A stretch of DNA of 64,000 nt from Trichoplusia ni (GCF_003590095.1 NC_039481.1:5022001-5086000); one strand, 5' to 3'. Shown: positions 1 to 13,419, counted from the stretch's first letter. The notes: generated by a model not told the origin, from the letters alone. Translations and numbers: made by a program.

Positions 1-3000
1 ACCGTAACTTTGAAGCTTTTTTGTGCACATTCTATTTATATAAGCAAACAGTTGCTTCACACACTTATTGTTACTCAGTCATAGTAATTCAGTCTTATTG
101 ACAATATTTGCATAAGTAATATACCATTAGCTGTTCGATTTCTATTCAAAAACAATATGTACGATTGTTATCTAAGTTTCAAAATAAGGGCAAGTCAGTA
201 CATTGCACAACTTTCTAATACTGCTATATGTATATTAACAAAACATTGACACATTCATTTTGATTGCCGTACTAGTCGTGATCATCCCGCTAAAGTGCTC
301 GGAAACAAATTGGTTCAACAACTAGTGTGGTGTAAAACGTGCGGCTGATCAACTGACCTCGACCCAAGAGATGCGAGAAATTGAAAACACGCCCCACTTA
401 ACCTGGATAGGAGTCCATTAAGCTATTAGGGCTAGCTGATGCTATCTGTTTTTATTAAATACGCACTAAACGTCTGAAAGTTGAACTATAAAAGACTTCC
501 AACGAAGACTGTAACGGTGACTCTACACTACTCTTATAGTCTATTCAGTCTTTCACGTAACAATAAAATACATGTATTAATATAAATACATTGCGAACGT
601 ACTAGTGTTGTCCACGTGGCACCGTTTTATATACATTTTTAAGTGTCGTACACATCTGCATATTCACTCGCCTTTCTAGTCTTGCAGTATAACTTTTTAA
701 AGGTAATAAAACAAAGCCATTTAACAAAAGAAATATAATATAAGTGGAATTGTTTGTCAATTTATTAAAATTGGATGAGTCTTAATTACTAACCTCAAGT
801 TCTTTAAGTATATGAAACTTTTGCTAGACCGTTAATTATCCGTAATTATTTGTAAATCATTTCAGTTATATTCGCTTTCACATGCAATGAATCGATGGAC
901 CAACATTAAGTGAGCTTTATTTAACGATACTTCTTAAGTCCTAATGCCGAGCTCATGCAGTATTGATGTTTTCGCTTATTTGTAATTTAAATTTTGAACG
1001 TCGGTGAAGATAAAATAGGCCTTTGATAGCTAACTGTATGGTTTCCAAAATTATCATTACAAATAAATACATAGTAACGGACATCTGTATACACATTATA
1101 TATTAGAATGATGGTAAATATAATTTGGAAATCGTTAGACACCAAAACCAATTCAAATAGTGCTAAGTTATAAAACTATTTCGTTATAGCGAGCGTAATG
1201 AGGTTATATTTATTTTCATTTAACCGCAAATCATTTTTATATTTTAATTGGACTCGTCATTTCATCTGACACGGTAGCCGATTACAAACATAAAAACTGG
1301 CCTACAAATACCTACAAATGGTGATGGTTTTCCTCGTAATGTTATAATTGATCTAAAAAATAGAAATTGGACTCTATCGGATAGCGAGTAAGTAATTAAA
1401 GAGGCTTGATATGATTGCTCTCAGTTTCATCGAGCACGCGGCTGTTTTTGCATTTAAATCGTATGAAAACACGTATTTATGATGCAAATGAGAACACTTG
1501 ATTTGTTCTCGCTTGCACTGGATTTCGCTTGTATAGAGCTTTAAGTTACGGCTTTATTAATGTGAATGCTTTAGTGCTTACTCATGTTCTTGTGTTTGAT
1601 GGATCGGAGTGTCGTGTGTGTTAGTGTTGTTACATACTAATCAGAGGTTGATTTATAATCGGGTGTTAGGTCGTGTTACCGTTTCGTTTCTATATTTCAT
1701 TTTGAATGTTATTTGTGGTCTGTGACTTGAATTAATACGAGTAGTCATTACTTTATTTCATAAAAGAGAAACTGCCAGTTGAAGCTTAGTTGTATTTAAC
1801 GAGTTTCGTCCAAGCTTGTCTAAACAAGACTTTGAGTAATAAACGAAAAATAATAGAAAAACTAAACGTTATCAGTCCCTAGAACTACAAATGTTTATAA
1901 ATAAAATTCAAATAATTGCATTAAGTATTTCCCAAATGTGAACAGATAACATGCTCATTAAAAGTTTCGAAATGAAAAGAGTTATCATGAAAAAGGTTAA
2001 TAAACAATTAATGAAACAATCAACAGTAATCGTGATATAACATACAGATCATCAAGCATTTCTTTCATTATAGATTTGCATAGATAAAACGTAATTTGTC
2101 TCAACACGCGTCGCGTGCGCATCGCTTCATTTATTGCTAAACAAAAACTAATTCAGTAGCCAACCAATTAAAAGAACAGTCTCACTCATTTTGTTGCAAA
2201 ACACTTCATATTATTTTACATATTTTTATAATAATAGTTATTTTTAAATAATATTCGTGGAACCGGCTCGATTTGTACTTTTTTTACAAGTTTTGGTTTA
2301 CGATCTTGTTGTTCTATATTATGTATAAATATGGTTTACTGTATACCTAGGCATGTCTACAGTAAATTAAATTCGATTTACTTATTCAGAAAAAGTAATG
2401 GGGCAACTTCATAAAATAAATTTCCATATTTCCGTTTAGGGCTTCATTTTCAACTCAGTATGTTGTCCCTTTACTGAGATATTTACTACGTTAAATGTTG
2501 CATACATTAATAAAGAATTATTATCGATATTATTATAGTTTTAATCTACACACGAACTGCTATTTTAATAAGTATAAACTCATTATTTTACATTTAATGC
2601 GAACTGATAATAAATCGTTTAATTTTTAGATTATTCTGCCCATTATTGTTTATGATTAAACCTTTTTAAAATGTGTTGACATATAATAATGATGAGCACA
2701 AGCTACGTATTAATAGAGTTTATTTTTAGCCTTCTACGAGACACGTGGCATGGCTATCTACATGGTTATCGCGTATTGTATCGTGCCTCGATAGCGGTCA
2801 AACTAGTAGGTCAGTGATGAACAAAAAACTCGAAACAGGATTTCTAGTACATATGTATATAATCCGCATGATTGATACGGAAAATGTCAATGACAAAGCT
2901 CGTGCCTTTCGTGACCACGTGTAAAAAGCTCACTAAATCTGTCATCTTGACAGCGGCGCATGCGCGTGTTAATGTTCGTCTTTTGTTTGTTTTAACCAGT

Positions 3001-3620
3001 GTATTTTATTGTTTGATGTAAACGTTTAATTTAAACATGCAAATGTAAATATTGAATGTATAAATATGACTGAAACAAACATGTTATTTGGAATTGTTAA
3101 AAGCTTACTATGTAAATAATAATTTTCGGACTGTTTTACTAGATACTATAAAATTATAAAATAATTGTGTGTAACCCACTATGGTGTGTTAATAAAGGCG
3201 TTCTTAATTGATAATAACACTACGTGATACGTCCAGCCGTATCTGTTTTCATTTTTATTACCAATAAATAAACGCCCGCCGAGACCCAAATAATCGTCTG
3301 GGTTTTGTCGTCAGATGTGACTAATGTAGTCAGTATATTTTGCATATAAATGTTGACTCGTTTGTTACTTTAAACCTCATTTATTTTTTATCAGTCCCAT
3401 TTTAAGGAAATTTATTCTACGATCAGTTTCGCGTTGATGTCTTTTGTACTGCAAAAAAGGGAATGAACATTGGACAGTATTTAACGCCAGTTTAAAACAC
3501 TTTGTATTATAGGTATTCAGATATATGTGTTGGTATCAACAGCAATAAATATATTTTTTAATTGATGACGGTTTCTACACCTAACTTAAGTTTTATTATC
3601 AGTATAAAAGGAGCACTTTT
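1..3620. other. AT-rich DNA, no gene recognised
   Basis: No open frame of note and no splice-consistent coding exon was found. No repeat family was recognised. It may be intron or intergenic DNA of a gene outside the window. Confidence 0.5.
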
Positions 3621-3682
3621 TCTCGACGTTCTCAGTGCTCTACATAGATAAAATTAAATCAATACCTGGAAACTCACTCGAG

Positions 3683-3879
3683 TTGAAGGTAGTTCCGTGT
3701 CTGTCGACGTCCGGCAAACCTTCGACATTTCCGAACAAACACAGTTGAATCACCCGCGCGGGAGCCGGCGGGTCGCGGAGGCTGCGGGCACGCGGGCGGG
3801 GAGGAGAGCGGGGGGGGGTCTGCGTGCGAACATACGCCTGCGAGGTCGCAGTCTTTTTACTCGCATTACCTCCTGACAT
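3683..3879 (-). other. Possible minus-strand first exon in a CpG island
   Basis: On the minus strand an ATG at 3879 opens MSGGNASKKTATSQAYVRTQ followed by a Pro/Arg-rich stretch encoded partly by a G/C homopolymer. Donor-like GTGAGT lies at about 3682. It may be a 5' exon of a gene leaving the window to the left, but no further exon was found in 1-3,600. A homopolymer run of 9 inside it argues for caution. Confidence 0.18.
3786..3818 (+). other. G-quadruplex-capable tract (plus strand)
   Basis: Runs of G at 3786-3788, 3794-3796, 3798-3801 and 3810-3818 (nine in a row) are separated by short loops, fitting a G-quadruplex motif. Confidence 0.5.
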
Positions 3880-4654
3880 TCGAACTTAATGGAGTTGCCT
3901 TATTGAAATTTAAGCAGAACGACTACCGACGTAATGGAATAAAATTAGGTTATCGTAACGAGAAAACGGTCTTCGAGTGGCCATCTTTAAGCTCTCGACG
4001 GCCCAATAGGAATTCGAAACATTTAGCAGAGGCCCCGCGCTTCGAAAAGCTCGTTGTCTCGCTCTCCAAACGGCCGAACACTCGCGTTGGAAAAGAATAG
4101 ATATAGGAACGCACTCCTATCGACGAATAGTCATTGTTCTTGGCCGTAATGGTACAAAATAAAGACAGAACAGCGGTTTTCGTGACTGTGAGACAAAACT
4201 ATAGAAGTCAACGGGAGCGAGTGAGATAGGAAATAAGGTTCTTAGGGTCGATGGCCGAGCAAAGGAACTTAAAATTGGATTTTCTTAAGAAATATGCTTC
4301 ATTTAGGACACGTCTATCATAATCTCAAATGTGAGTAAAATCAGCAAGTTTATTGATGTTTGCCAATGTGCAAGGGCATTAATCAGCGAGGACTGGTATG
4401 CGATTATATTAAAAATCGAATTAACAGAAGTTTAATTTTAGTATTATTTGCAGATTTATTTGGTTAGACCAGTAAAACTAAGTACCTACAAACTAATTAC
4501 GTTAGAATATTTTATTGTTAAACACTGAATAGCAAGCGTCTATAAACAGTTATAATGTTATTACGCAATGACGCACGCAAGGATTCGCATGAATCAGTGC
4601 ATCGTGCGTCCCATGCGTCCCGCAGGCACGAGGTGCGCGTAGCGGGATCGGGCA

Positions 4655-4712
4655 CCCCCCCCCCCTGCTCTCCCCTCCCGCTGCCTTCTCCGGGCCCCTC
4701 CCCCTCCCCCCT
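4655..4712 (-). other. Homopurine/homopyrimidine tract, G-quadruplex-capable on the minus strand
   Basis: A run of eleven C at 4655-4665 is followed by tcccctccc and a ccccctcccccctctc stretch around 4,695-4,715. The minus strand therefore has at least five G-tracts. The island around it (4,560-4,830) is CpG-rich, with open frames on both strands that look composition-driven. Confidence 0.5.
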
Positions 4713-4849
4713 CTCATGCGGCATACGGACCGTTACGCCGGCGTCCTTGGCTGAGTTCTTTCTTGCGCGGGCGCAGCAGGTCGGTGTGAACTCGTTCCGC
4801 GCTGCTACCACTGTGCACGTGTGCTTCCCTGTGTTGGTAATCTAACTGT

Positions 4850-7800
4850 GTATGCGTGCACTGTTCACGTGTGTGCGTGCATTAGATTAGTCCTAACGGA
4901 TATTACGGAATTTGTTAGATAAATGCCTCAAATATGAAGTAGCAATATTGACTGACTCTATATTTAGAGCTCCGTATTTTATTTAAAATTCTTTAATATG
5001 TGGGCCCATTACCATTCAGGTTTAGTTATGTCTGTATCTGCAGTAGCAATGACCGACGCCTGCCTGTCTAATCTGTATCCTATTAGGGATAGCGAGACTG
5101 GTAATTTTCCACCATCGTTTTTATTTTCTTGTGTTCAACGAAAGTAAACACATAAAATTTTCATCAACAATTGAAAGTTATTATTATGACTATTTTGAAC
5201 CTCGCGTTTTAGTCAGCAGTCAAATATTATTATGTCTAGGTAATAAAGGCGTATTAATTGCGTGAACTGCGCGACCTCTTGTCCTACCTATTGTGTGATT
5301 ACGATCTGTTTTTATCACGTCACTAATGACATTTATCAATAAATTGCAACGTGGCCTTACGCAACATCCTTTGTTAGTCAGAGTTCTTTCTTGATTCTTA
5401 TACATGGCACAGTTAGTATGAGCGACCTAGATTGTGCTCTTAAAAAACCAGAGATGAAAGAGATTCTGAGAAAATTCACAATGGTCACGGTTATAATGGA
5501 TTTTGATATTGGAAAAGGTTGTTTTTTGTTTCTTGTTCCATCCACTTGATGCGTTCTTGTTACAAGTGGGTTTTTCCAACACAAATGCGACTACAAGCTC
5601 TGATTCAGCCGGCAATTGTTTTTTTTTTTCAAACTAGATAAAAAGTTGTGTGGCAAAAACATGTGTGTGAGTGTCAAAAGACTTTTCATTTAAGGTGACC
5701 ATACTAAACGGTAATCGGGGTCAAACATTAAGAAATACTGATATGAAAATAATTATTGCAATAATTATAGGCCAAGACACATGGATCACACGGACGTGAA
5801 AACTTACAGTAAAAATACCTACATATTACTAATTTAAAAACTGTCGCTGTTAGAAGTAGGTACCACGACTCAATCAAAAAATGAAACATAAAGCGACAAT
5901 AAAAAAATAAAAGCTCACCGACTGGAGTGCCGTTTAGAAAATCCAAATACCTACCTACCTACCTAATTGCCGGCTTCTATATTAAGAATCGTTAGTAGTA
6001 CACATTTCGCAACTCGGACCAATAAAGGTCGCTACCGAACTAGAGGCGTTATGGCGGCGCCGAACACTTAAACAGTTACAGCCGTCTTTAATTACTTTTT
6101 GTTCTTATTACCGATTTTATTTTCGTACTCGAAAGCTTTTAATACGATGAGGCTGTGCACTTATCGACGTTGAGCAACGAGCAAGGACGATCACGCCGCT
6201 AATCGTACGGCGGTTGTCGCAATCGCCGCAGCACAGTTCTGCTATCAACATGCATTACTACCAGTCCGACTCAAGTGTACCGCTCTCGGCACTTGTTTCG
6301 TTCGACGTTCGATTACCTCGCGTCGCATGTCCACTAACATTACTGTTGTGCGTAACTTAGATATTTCCATTTAAATTGAGCAGTAAACATTTCATCTGAA
6401 ATAAGTTTATTTTGTGTTCATTCTATATTTGAAATTAACTAGAGACTAATTGTTCTTAACAACACAATTTATTTTAAATATAAGGAGCATCCAGCTTGAT
6501 ATTTTTAATCGTCCGAGTAAGTTTCCCGGCAGCAGTGAGTCAGGTGCTTGTGAACCGGGCTTTAGTATGCCATCGACGTGTTATCTGCCACCACGTTATT
6601 TAACACGCACGTGGCATTTGACAAGGAAGTATTTATAAGTTCTATCAAGTTTATAATTACTAAAGTATGTATTACGCCTACCAGAGATGAAATATTACTA
6701 TTATTATCGACCATAAAATATTTTATAACAATATAAACTCGAGCCCAAAGCACTGAATCAAAGAGTCATAAATGAAAACAAATTAAGGAAGTTTGAACTA
6801 AGGTATTGGTTGAGTCGTTAACTATGTTAGGTATCTTATTCTTATACGCTAATGTCGTATTAATAACAGTAAATTATGGCAGGCCTAAGTTAGAACACGC
6901 TTCCCTCTAATAAATATGCGAGCATAGAGTTACGGCAGCATAAATCTGTTTTATACGTCGACATAGTACAAGCGAGCGCCTTCGGGCGCGCGGCGCGGTA
7001 CGGCGACACGACCGCCGCGCGGCCTGCGCTGCGGAGCGTTCCTCCCTTTATAAACATTAACTCCGATACCAATACCGCGCGTATTTGTAACAACTTAATC
7101 ATTCCTCCACAGATCATGCGAGAATTTGTTTTCTATGAAACGAATACGTGAACTAGATTACCGACCAGCCATTGTAATATGGACTTTATGTGTATAGTCG
7201 TAAATTACAAAATGATGATATGGAACACGTGCTGCTAAACATCATGCGGCTTACCTACGTATCGCGCCATGAATCAGATTAAAATACTTACACACGTTGG
7301 TTAGACGCATACAGAGGCAAGCGGGTGACGTGTGCACAGTGTCGGTGTGTGTGCCGGCTGGCTGTGTGCGTGCACACATACAGCGACGCCTGGGAGGTTC
7401 AACGTACCAGTCGCCACTACGAGAGTTCCTTGTTCCACTTTACCACTGACACTATATTATTATTGTTCCAATGGAGTTTCCGATACGAGCGAGGCTTTTT
7501 TTAGAGTCCTTATTTTTTATGATCTCGCTTGCTCAGTTACTGGAATAACAGATACCTTCGTAGCACTTCCGTACTGTCTCCTTAAGTAAACGATACATTT
7601 AAAAGTTTTTTTTCTCAAAGTACTACAGCAATAATTAGGCAACATTATCATACCATTACAATTGGATTGATGTAAAACAAAGCGACAGTAAAAATCATTG
7701 GAAGTAGTACTTCATGATAGCTATAGTAATTTAAATAAAAACATTCCGCATTAATTGCTCCCGCATACCGAGCACCAATCAGGCAAGAATTTCGATTTCG

Positions 7801-8850
7801 AAGTTTTAGTAACAATTCGACCTAGTACATACACCCGACTTTTGATCGCCCTATATACGACGACCTTGGTTTTTATAACTTAAATTAAAATACCAATGCT
7901 CTCGTTAAAATTAAGCTTTTATCATTTAAGCCACTAACCCTTACAAAATGAGGTAAATATCGGAATTGCGCAAGTAAATTTGAAACGTATAATTGTGTAA
8001 GCAATTACTGCTCCAAAGTGCGCACGGCATAAAAGTTTAGTAGTGTAATAAGTTTCAAAGTCATAAAACGATTCATAGACACAACACAATTATTATATTT
8101 CGTTATTGAAACGAATTCCAGTTAAATACGCCACAAAGGATAAACACACTTTAAAAGACTATTTTATGAAATTCCATTAAAATCTGTGCAATGGAAAAGA
8201 CATCAACGCGCGATACGGTTGCATTTCAGGTGAATAGATCATGTAGCACATGTACACATCTGCATATTGTATATCTCTGGTATGTATTATACAAACCAGT
8301 GTAGATCGTGCCTTAAATATACCATTTTGCTATGCTATTTATCTAATGACGTCAAAGCTATTTTCAAATTAATTGCACGACAGCTGTTAATTTATACAAA
8401 ATCATGATTGAATAGTTTTAATTATTCAAGTTTTTAAATATTTCATTCATTCGTCGATATGAATCATGAAAAAAGGAAGCGTACTTATAATGAGATTATT
8501 AATGAATTGAAGGATAAACTAGATCTTCTGGCTCTATCACAAAATGTATTGCTTTGAATGGTCTTAAAATGTTATTTGAATCGCGTAATAGGTTATCAGG
8601 TAAGAGATAAATGTATAGAGCAAGGTTTAGCCGGAACGATATTTAGCGATACTTAATACCTACATATAAATAGTAACTAACTGTGCGCAATACCACCTCA
8701 TAAAAATTGAAAACTGGTTTTGCAACATGCCAACTTCAGTTTTTTAACATTCACACACAAAGTTTTATTTCTTTTTTATTAATGTTATTAATAGTTGTGC
8801 TAAACGCATGCTAACATGTTGGGTTTAGACTAATATTAATGTGAGCTTAC
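4850..8850. other. Gene-poor DNA with CpG-rich patches
   Basis: CpG-rich patches lie at about 6,000-6,340 and 6,960-7,030, and a (CTAC)4 microsatellite at 5949-5964. A TGACGTCA site occurs at 8347-8354. No exon was assigned. The patch near 6.0-6.3 kb (cgccgctaatcgtacggcgg and surrounding) may be an enhancer or promoter. Confidence 0.35.
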
Positions 8851-8856
8851 GACACT

Positions 8857-9050
8857 TTTTTACGGTTCTGTACCCAAAGGATAAAAACGGGACTCTGTCA
8901 CTAAAGCTCCGCAGTCTGATATTTTGGCATATTTCTAGTACAAAAAATAAAGATTGAGGTTCATTAAAGATTGTTGCTAACATAAAATTTGTTAGTGTTT
9001 GTTTATCTATAGCCTGTTTGGGAATCCGACTCGCACTTGAACGGTTTTCA
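8857..9050 (+). repeat. Deleted copy of a common lepidopteran dispersed repeat
   Basis: It starts 'cttttttacggttctgtacc' and continues 'aaaggataaaaacgggactc'. It ends 'gaatccgactcgcacttgaa' followed by 'cggtttt', the hallmark ends of a repeat widespread in Lepidoptera. The centre is missing or replaced. A related middle fragment appears near 54,890. The minus-strand open frame across it is spurious. Confidence 0.6.
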
Positions 9051-12000
9051 TTGATACAATAAACTTTTTGACCTTCACAGCCTATTGAATAGAATACAGC
9101 CCTTGTCGCGGGCACACGCGAGGGTATGACGCCATGGCAAATCACTGAGAGTCTGTATTTAGAAACTGCACGTTTTCAAAAGCCGGGGTCCCTACGGTTG
9201 GAGTAGTCACTTGCACCACTTGTCTATCAGGGCCATGAAGCAGATATAATGGTGAACATAAATAAATTACCATCGCCAGCTACATAAGTTACAACCAATG
9301 TTTGCTCGTTCTAATTGTAACCGCGTACTCTTGTAAAACAACTAGGTCAAATAAATGGGGAAATAGAAATACAAGAAACCAACCGAATTATATGTACCTA
9401 TAAATATTCATAAGTCAAAACAAAGACAGACTACTATAATATGGCTACAAATCGAAAGTTCTGGAATATTTTTACGAAATCTTGGTATTTTAAGAAGAAC
9501 CTTCAAAATTTGAGTGTCGAAAAATACTAAATCTCTGAACATGGTACAAAAGAGGTGATATATAAGAAAAAACCTAAAGCATAAATTGTCTTGAACTATT
9601 AAGAACACGGAAGACATAAAACGATACATAATAACGGACTATATTAACCAAATTTATTTAACCTAGTACACCTACACGAAAAACTTGTTCATACATTTAC
9701 GATATTGTTTTTTTATAATGAAAGTAATTGATGATCTTAGATACAGGCAGCGCAAGATTAATTCACACAATCAATAAAGATGACACATACACAATGACAC
9801 AATACAAGAACGATGTAAAATTATTCGTTTCTTTTTGTAAGTTATGATAGTAAACATTTCTTTCACCTGTAAAAATTAATAAAAAACATTTTTACTGTAA
9901 ACGTTTTGTCAGCTTGTTATTTTGATTAAAAGTTTTCCAAAGGTGGTTTCGTATTGAATTACAACGTTGCTCATTGTATATGTATTTTTTCAACTTGGTT
10001 CTTTTTACGTGGTGTCGAGTTTTATGTTTTAAGAGAGTAAAAATTAATTAACACAAAAATGTTTACAGTGATACTGCTACACGGAGTTAAATAAAGAAAA
10101 AAGTTTTGGATTGTGTCAGTAGTCGACGTCATAATCGTAATAAGAAGCAAGAGAGCCAAAAAACTTAAAAGCTTAAAGCAAACTCCTACTTCTTTGTCAA
10201 TGTTTTTGTTAGAGCCATCTAACGGGTATAGATACTATGGGCCGCGCCTCGCAAGAAAAAACCTAAACAAGAAAAGTCTGGCAAAGTTGAAGAAGCTTTG
10301 TATCAGATTGCTTCACTATAAGAATGAGCAATGATAATATAATCTAGTTTTAAATTTGAGCAATTACCTGGCCCAAAAAGTCCCAAAAATATACCTACCT
10401 ATACAAACTTTTTACACAATAGTTTACAACTAAAACTTTTTGAACGATCAACTTTATTAAGGTATGCATGACTATACGAAGGTATGGTAATAATATTTTA
10501 ATTTTATGCATCCAGTTTTCCCTTCCACAAGGTATGCGAGATAATGCTCACCTCGTCATCTCATTAAAATTATATGTATTCTCAAATTGGAATAAGCTGT
10601 ATTTTACGAGTAAGACTACAATAAAAATACTGACCTCACCCACCAAAGTAGCTTTCTTTTCAAAAGTTTCGATATTAAATATTTAGTTTAAACGTAAACT
10701 AGGATTTGTTTTAATCAACATAAAAGATAAAATTATTTGAGAGCGTTTCTTTACACAGTGTAGTCCAGAGTTGCATCTTTGGTTGCATAAACATTATCTT
10801 AGATAAAACGGTCTCAACAACTGTAACTGAAGCGAATCAAGTTGGATTGTATAAAATTAATTCAACAATATACGGATACACATACTTGCCATTTCCATTT
10901 TGAGTAGAAGTGGACTTAAAGCATCATCATCATTATCTTTTACAAAAAATATGATTGATCGAAATATCAATCTTATTGCCATTTCAATAAGATCAAAAAT
11001 GTATAATACAATTACCAACTATGGCGAAAGCTAGCAACAACTTTTGAAAGCAAACGTGTTTCTAGCCATGGCTATATGACTTTTTTGTAACAAGTTTTGT
11101 ATTTTAGGACGCCTAATATATACGAAGCCATTCTGACTTTTATTAATCCTGAGCTTAACTGTTTTACACCAACTTGTGCTATCTTAATAAAATAAGGGAG
11201 CGATGTTAATGTTTGTTCAACATAAAGAACCTTAAATTAACTGTGAATTATAGAACTATAAATGTAGGCCATACTTCCAAAACATTGAATAAGTGAGAAT
11301 AAGGGTTGTAGACTACATATATAAACTTCTTCTTGTTTGATTGACTGACATTATATTCATAGGCATAATGTGAAGCAACATCAATATAGCCGCGATAATT
11401 CGAAATCCAATGATGTGTCGATGAAAAAAAAGCATTAATTTATTCGAACTGGATATCTGAATGTTAATTAACCGGAAAATTTTATGTGATTTTCAATATG
11501 TATTTATTCAGCATTAAATTATTTAGAGACTTTTAAATAATTAGATGCTAAATAATTCAGGGAAGCTAACAAAACAAAAGTCCAAAAAAGAACGATGGGT
11601 ATAAAACCGCTACATAATAATTATATCGTTGGTTCAGTACATCTAAATAAACGTAATCGGTGTATGATGCAAAGGTTAACACAGGTTGTCTGTCTGCTCG
11701 CAGCCGGCTGAGCAGGCAGCATGCGCCACAGCGCGCCCGCACTACCGCCGCACTGCCGACGTCGCGCCGGCACCCTGCCCTTGACTCTTGCCCTATGTTA
11801 ACGGCATCAAACCATGGCCAGAACAACGACTTTATCATCCTCGAACGCGTTTGCGGTTACAGACACTACGTCAGCTTAAACTGAGATAATATTCCGACAT
11901 TTTTGGCAGTACCCAAACAACACTACCATAAACAACTTTAACAAAGGATAAAATTAACTTTTATGAATTGATTTAACAAAGCGGTTTCGTATAAGAAGTG

Positions 12001-12170
12001 ATGTGGAAATTAACAACCATAAATCGACCCAATTTATGTCGTTTTTTTGTTGAAATAAAAACCGCGAAGCCTTAATAAATAGCACGCAAGCCATACTTGA
12101 AGAAATGCGATGTCAACCGAGTGGCTAGGTCGGTCCACTTGTTCATAATATTAACATAATATCTTGTAGT
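9051..12170. other. AT-rich DNA with one GC-rich patch
   Basis: The patch at about 11,690-11,780 (cgcccgcactaccgccgcac) is open on both strands but has no recognisable protein. A 10113-10334 plus frame is Lys/Leu-rich and begins with GTG; it shows no family features and is not called. The rest is featureless. Confidence 0.4.
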
Positions 12171-12442
12171 ATGGCTGATCGCAGGCAACAGGAACTCTGT
12201 GTGTTTGATAAAAAACAAAGTACCTGGAGCCTCAATAAATAATTTTAAGCCGAACCTGTCAGACATTACTGTTGTACTTGACAGCGATGACAGCCCATCG
12301 AGTAAGTATAGCGTGATATATTTATTGTTCGCGATCAATAAAAGTCTATTCATTAATTCAGTTCGTTGCAGATTCAATGAGCACCAGCGGCGGTGGAGGT
12401 GCATACAGACGAGATGACTTACGAATGACTTTCACCTTCGTT
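12171..12442 (+). pseudogene. Unrecognised two-exon open reading region, possibly decayed
   Basis: An open frame ending NFKPNLSDITVVLDSDDSPS runs into a good donor at 12302 (TCGA|GTAAGT). An acceptor at 12371 (gttcgttgcag) is followed by a frame that continues in phase: NSMSTSGGGGAYRRDDLR, then MTFTFVVI and a TAA stop at 12440-12442. The intron would be 70 bases, a normal size here. An ATG at 12171 (MADRRQQELCVFDKKQ) is in another frame, so a frameshift would be needed to join it. ITVVLDSDD resembles a SUMO-interaction motif. No family recognised. It may be a broken gene, an exon pair of a longer gene, or chance. Confidence 0.22.
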
Positions 12443-13303
12443 GTCATCTAAGTCTCACGTCATTCTCATTCCTTACGGGACCTTGGCGGTTGAACAAAAT
12501 ATAACTTGTTTTTCTGAATAAACATAAATATAGTATGTATAATGCTCACCTTTCAGTTTGATGCGACACCTGACGAGTTTATATCTGCAATAAAAAGAGG
12601 TGACTGTTAATAATAGTCTCAGCAGCAACGTGTGAATCAAAGCCGTATAAAATATTCTAAGAAAATATTAAATGATAATCCTTTACAGGAACTGTAAGGG
12701 TTTTGGCATGTATACTGTATGTGCTTTATCTGAAAGGTGAGACATATGAAACACGTATAAAATTAAATGAAAGAATACCTCTATATCATAACGCTGATTT
12801 TAAACATTGAGCATAATAAAAAACGAATACGAGATTACATGAAACTAAATAATATTTCTTAAATTGGTCTTTATTGTAGTTTCGAGCAGTATTTGTATAA
12901 CATAAAACTTTGATTTGTTTTTTATTGCCGAAAAGCATCAACGAGTTTCAAGGGAGGTTCAGGCCGTCAGCTTTCTACACGACTGTACTTAATGCCCTGC
13001 TCTATATACCGAGCTTTGTGGAGCTTTGGAATGAATTTTGCTATTTAAACATTATGAATAATTTCACTGTAACCCACATACATTTGTATAGGTAAATAAA
13101 TAATGTATGTTTGACAATAAAGGAAATTATTCACTAGTAGTTAACTATTAAGGTACCGAGTTTATATACGAGCTTAATGTGCGTACGTGCATAAATGGGT
13201 GCATTAAATGTTAAAAGGTTGTTTGTTTAGTTGGAAACTGGTGCAAAACAAAAGTGGTGCAAACCGCAGAACCAGTCCTGCGACAGGAAGCGACCTCGAG
13301 CCG

Positions 13304-13348
13304 CCCCTCCCGCGCCCCCGGCCCGCGCCCCCGCGCCCCGCGCCCCCT
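13304..13348 (-). other. GC-rich, G-quadruplex-capable tract (minus strand)
   Basis: Repeated cgcccc and ccccgcg units give a minus-strand series of GGGGCGCGG tracts. It directly adjoins the possible donor at 13351. Confidence 0.45.
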
Positions 13349-13351
13349 CAC

Positions 13352-13419
13352 CTGCTGCGCGACCACCTGATCCAGACAAAGCGTGTCCTTCGCATAGTGA
13401 CGCATGCAAGTGCATTGCA
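13352..13419 (-). other. Possible minus-strand exon next to a GC-rich tract
   Basis: On the minus strand GCGCAGCAG|GTGAGG is a strong donor (exon edge 13352). A possible acceptor TTATTAG lies 68 bases upstream (edge 13419). All three frames are open; one reads MRHYAKDTLCLDQVVAQQ up to the donor. No partner exons were identified. Confidence 0.18.

Larger units (their letters stand above)
3640..4260. other. CpG-rich island, possible promoter region
   Basis: Rich in CG dinucleotides compared with the AT-rich flanks, especially at 3,740-3,820 and 4,030-4,090. Open frames on both strands start inside it. Such islands often mark promoters or first exons in insects, but no transcript start can be fixed. 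Confidence 0.3.

Noticed and set aside
8825..9145. 106-codon minus frame
   Set aside because: It runs across the dispersed repeat at 8857-9050 and has no family features.
10113..10334. 73-codon Lys/Leu-rich frame
   Set aside because: Starts with GTG, shows no family features, and lies in AT-rich DNA where such frames arise by chance.
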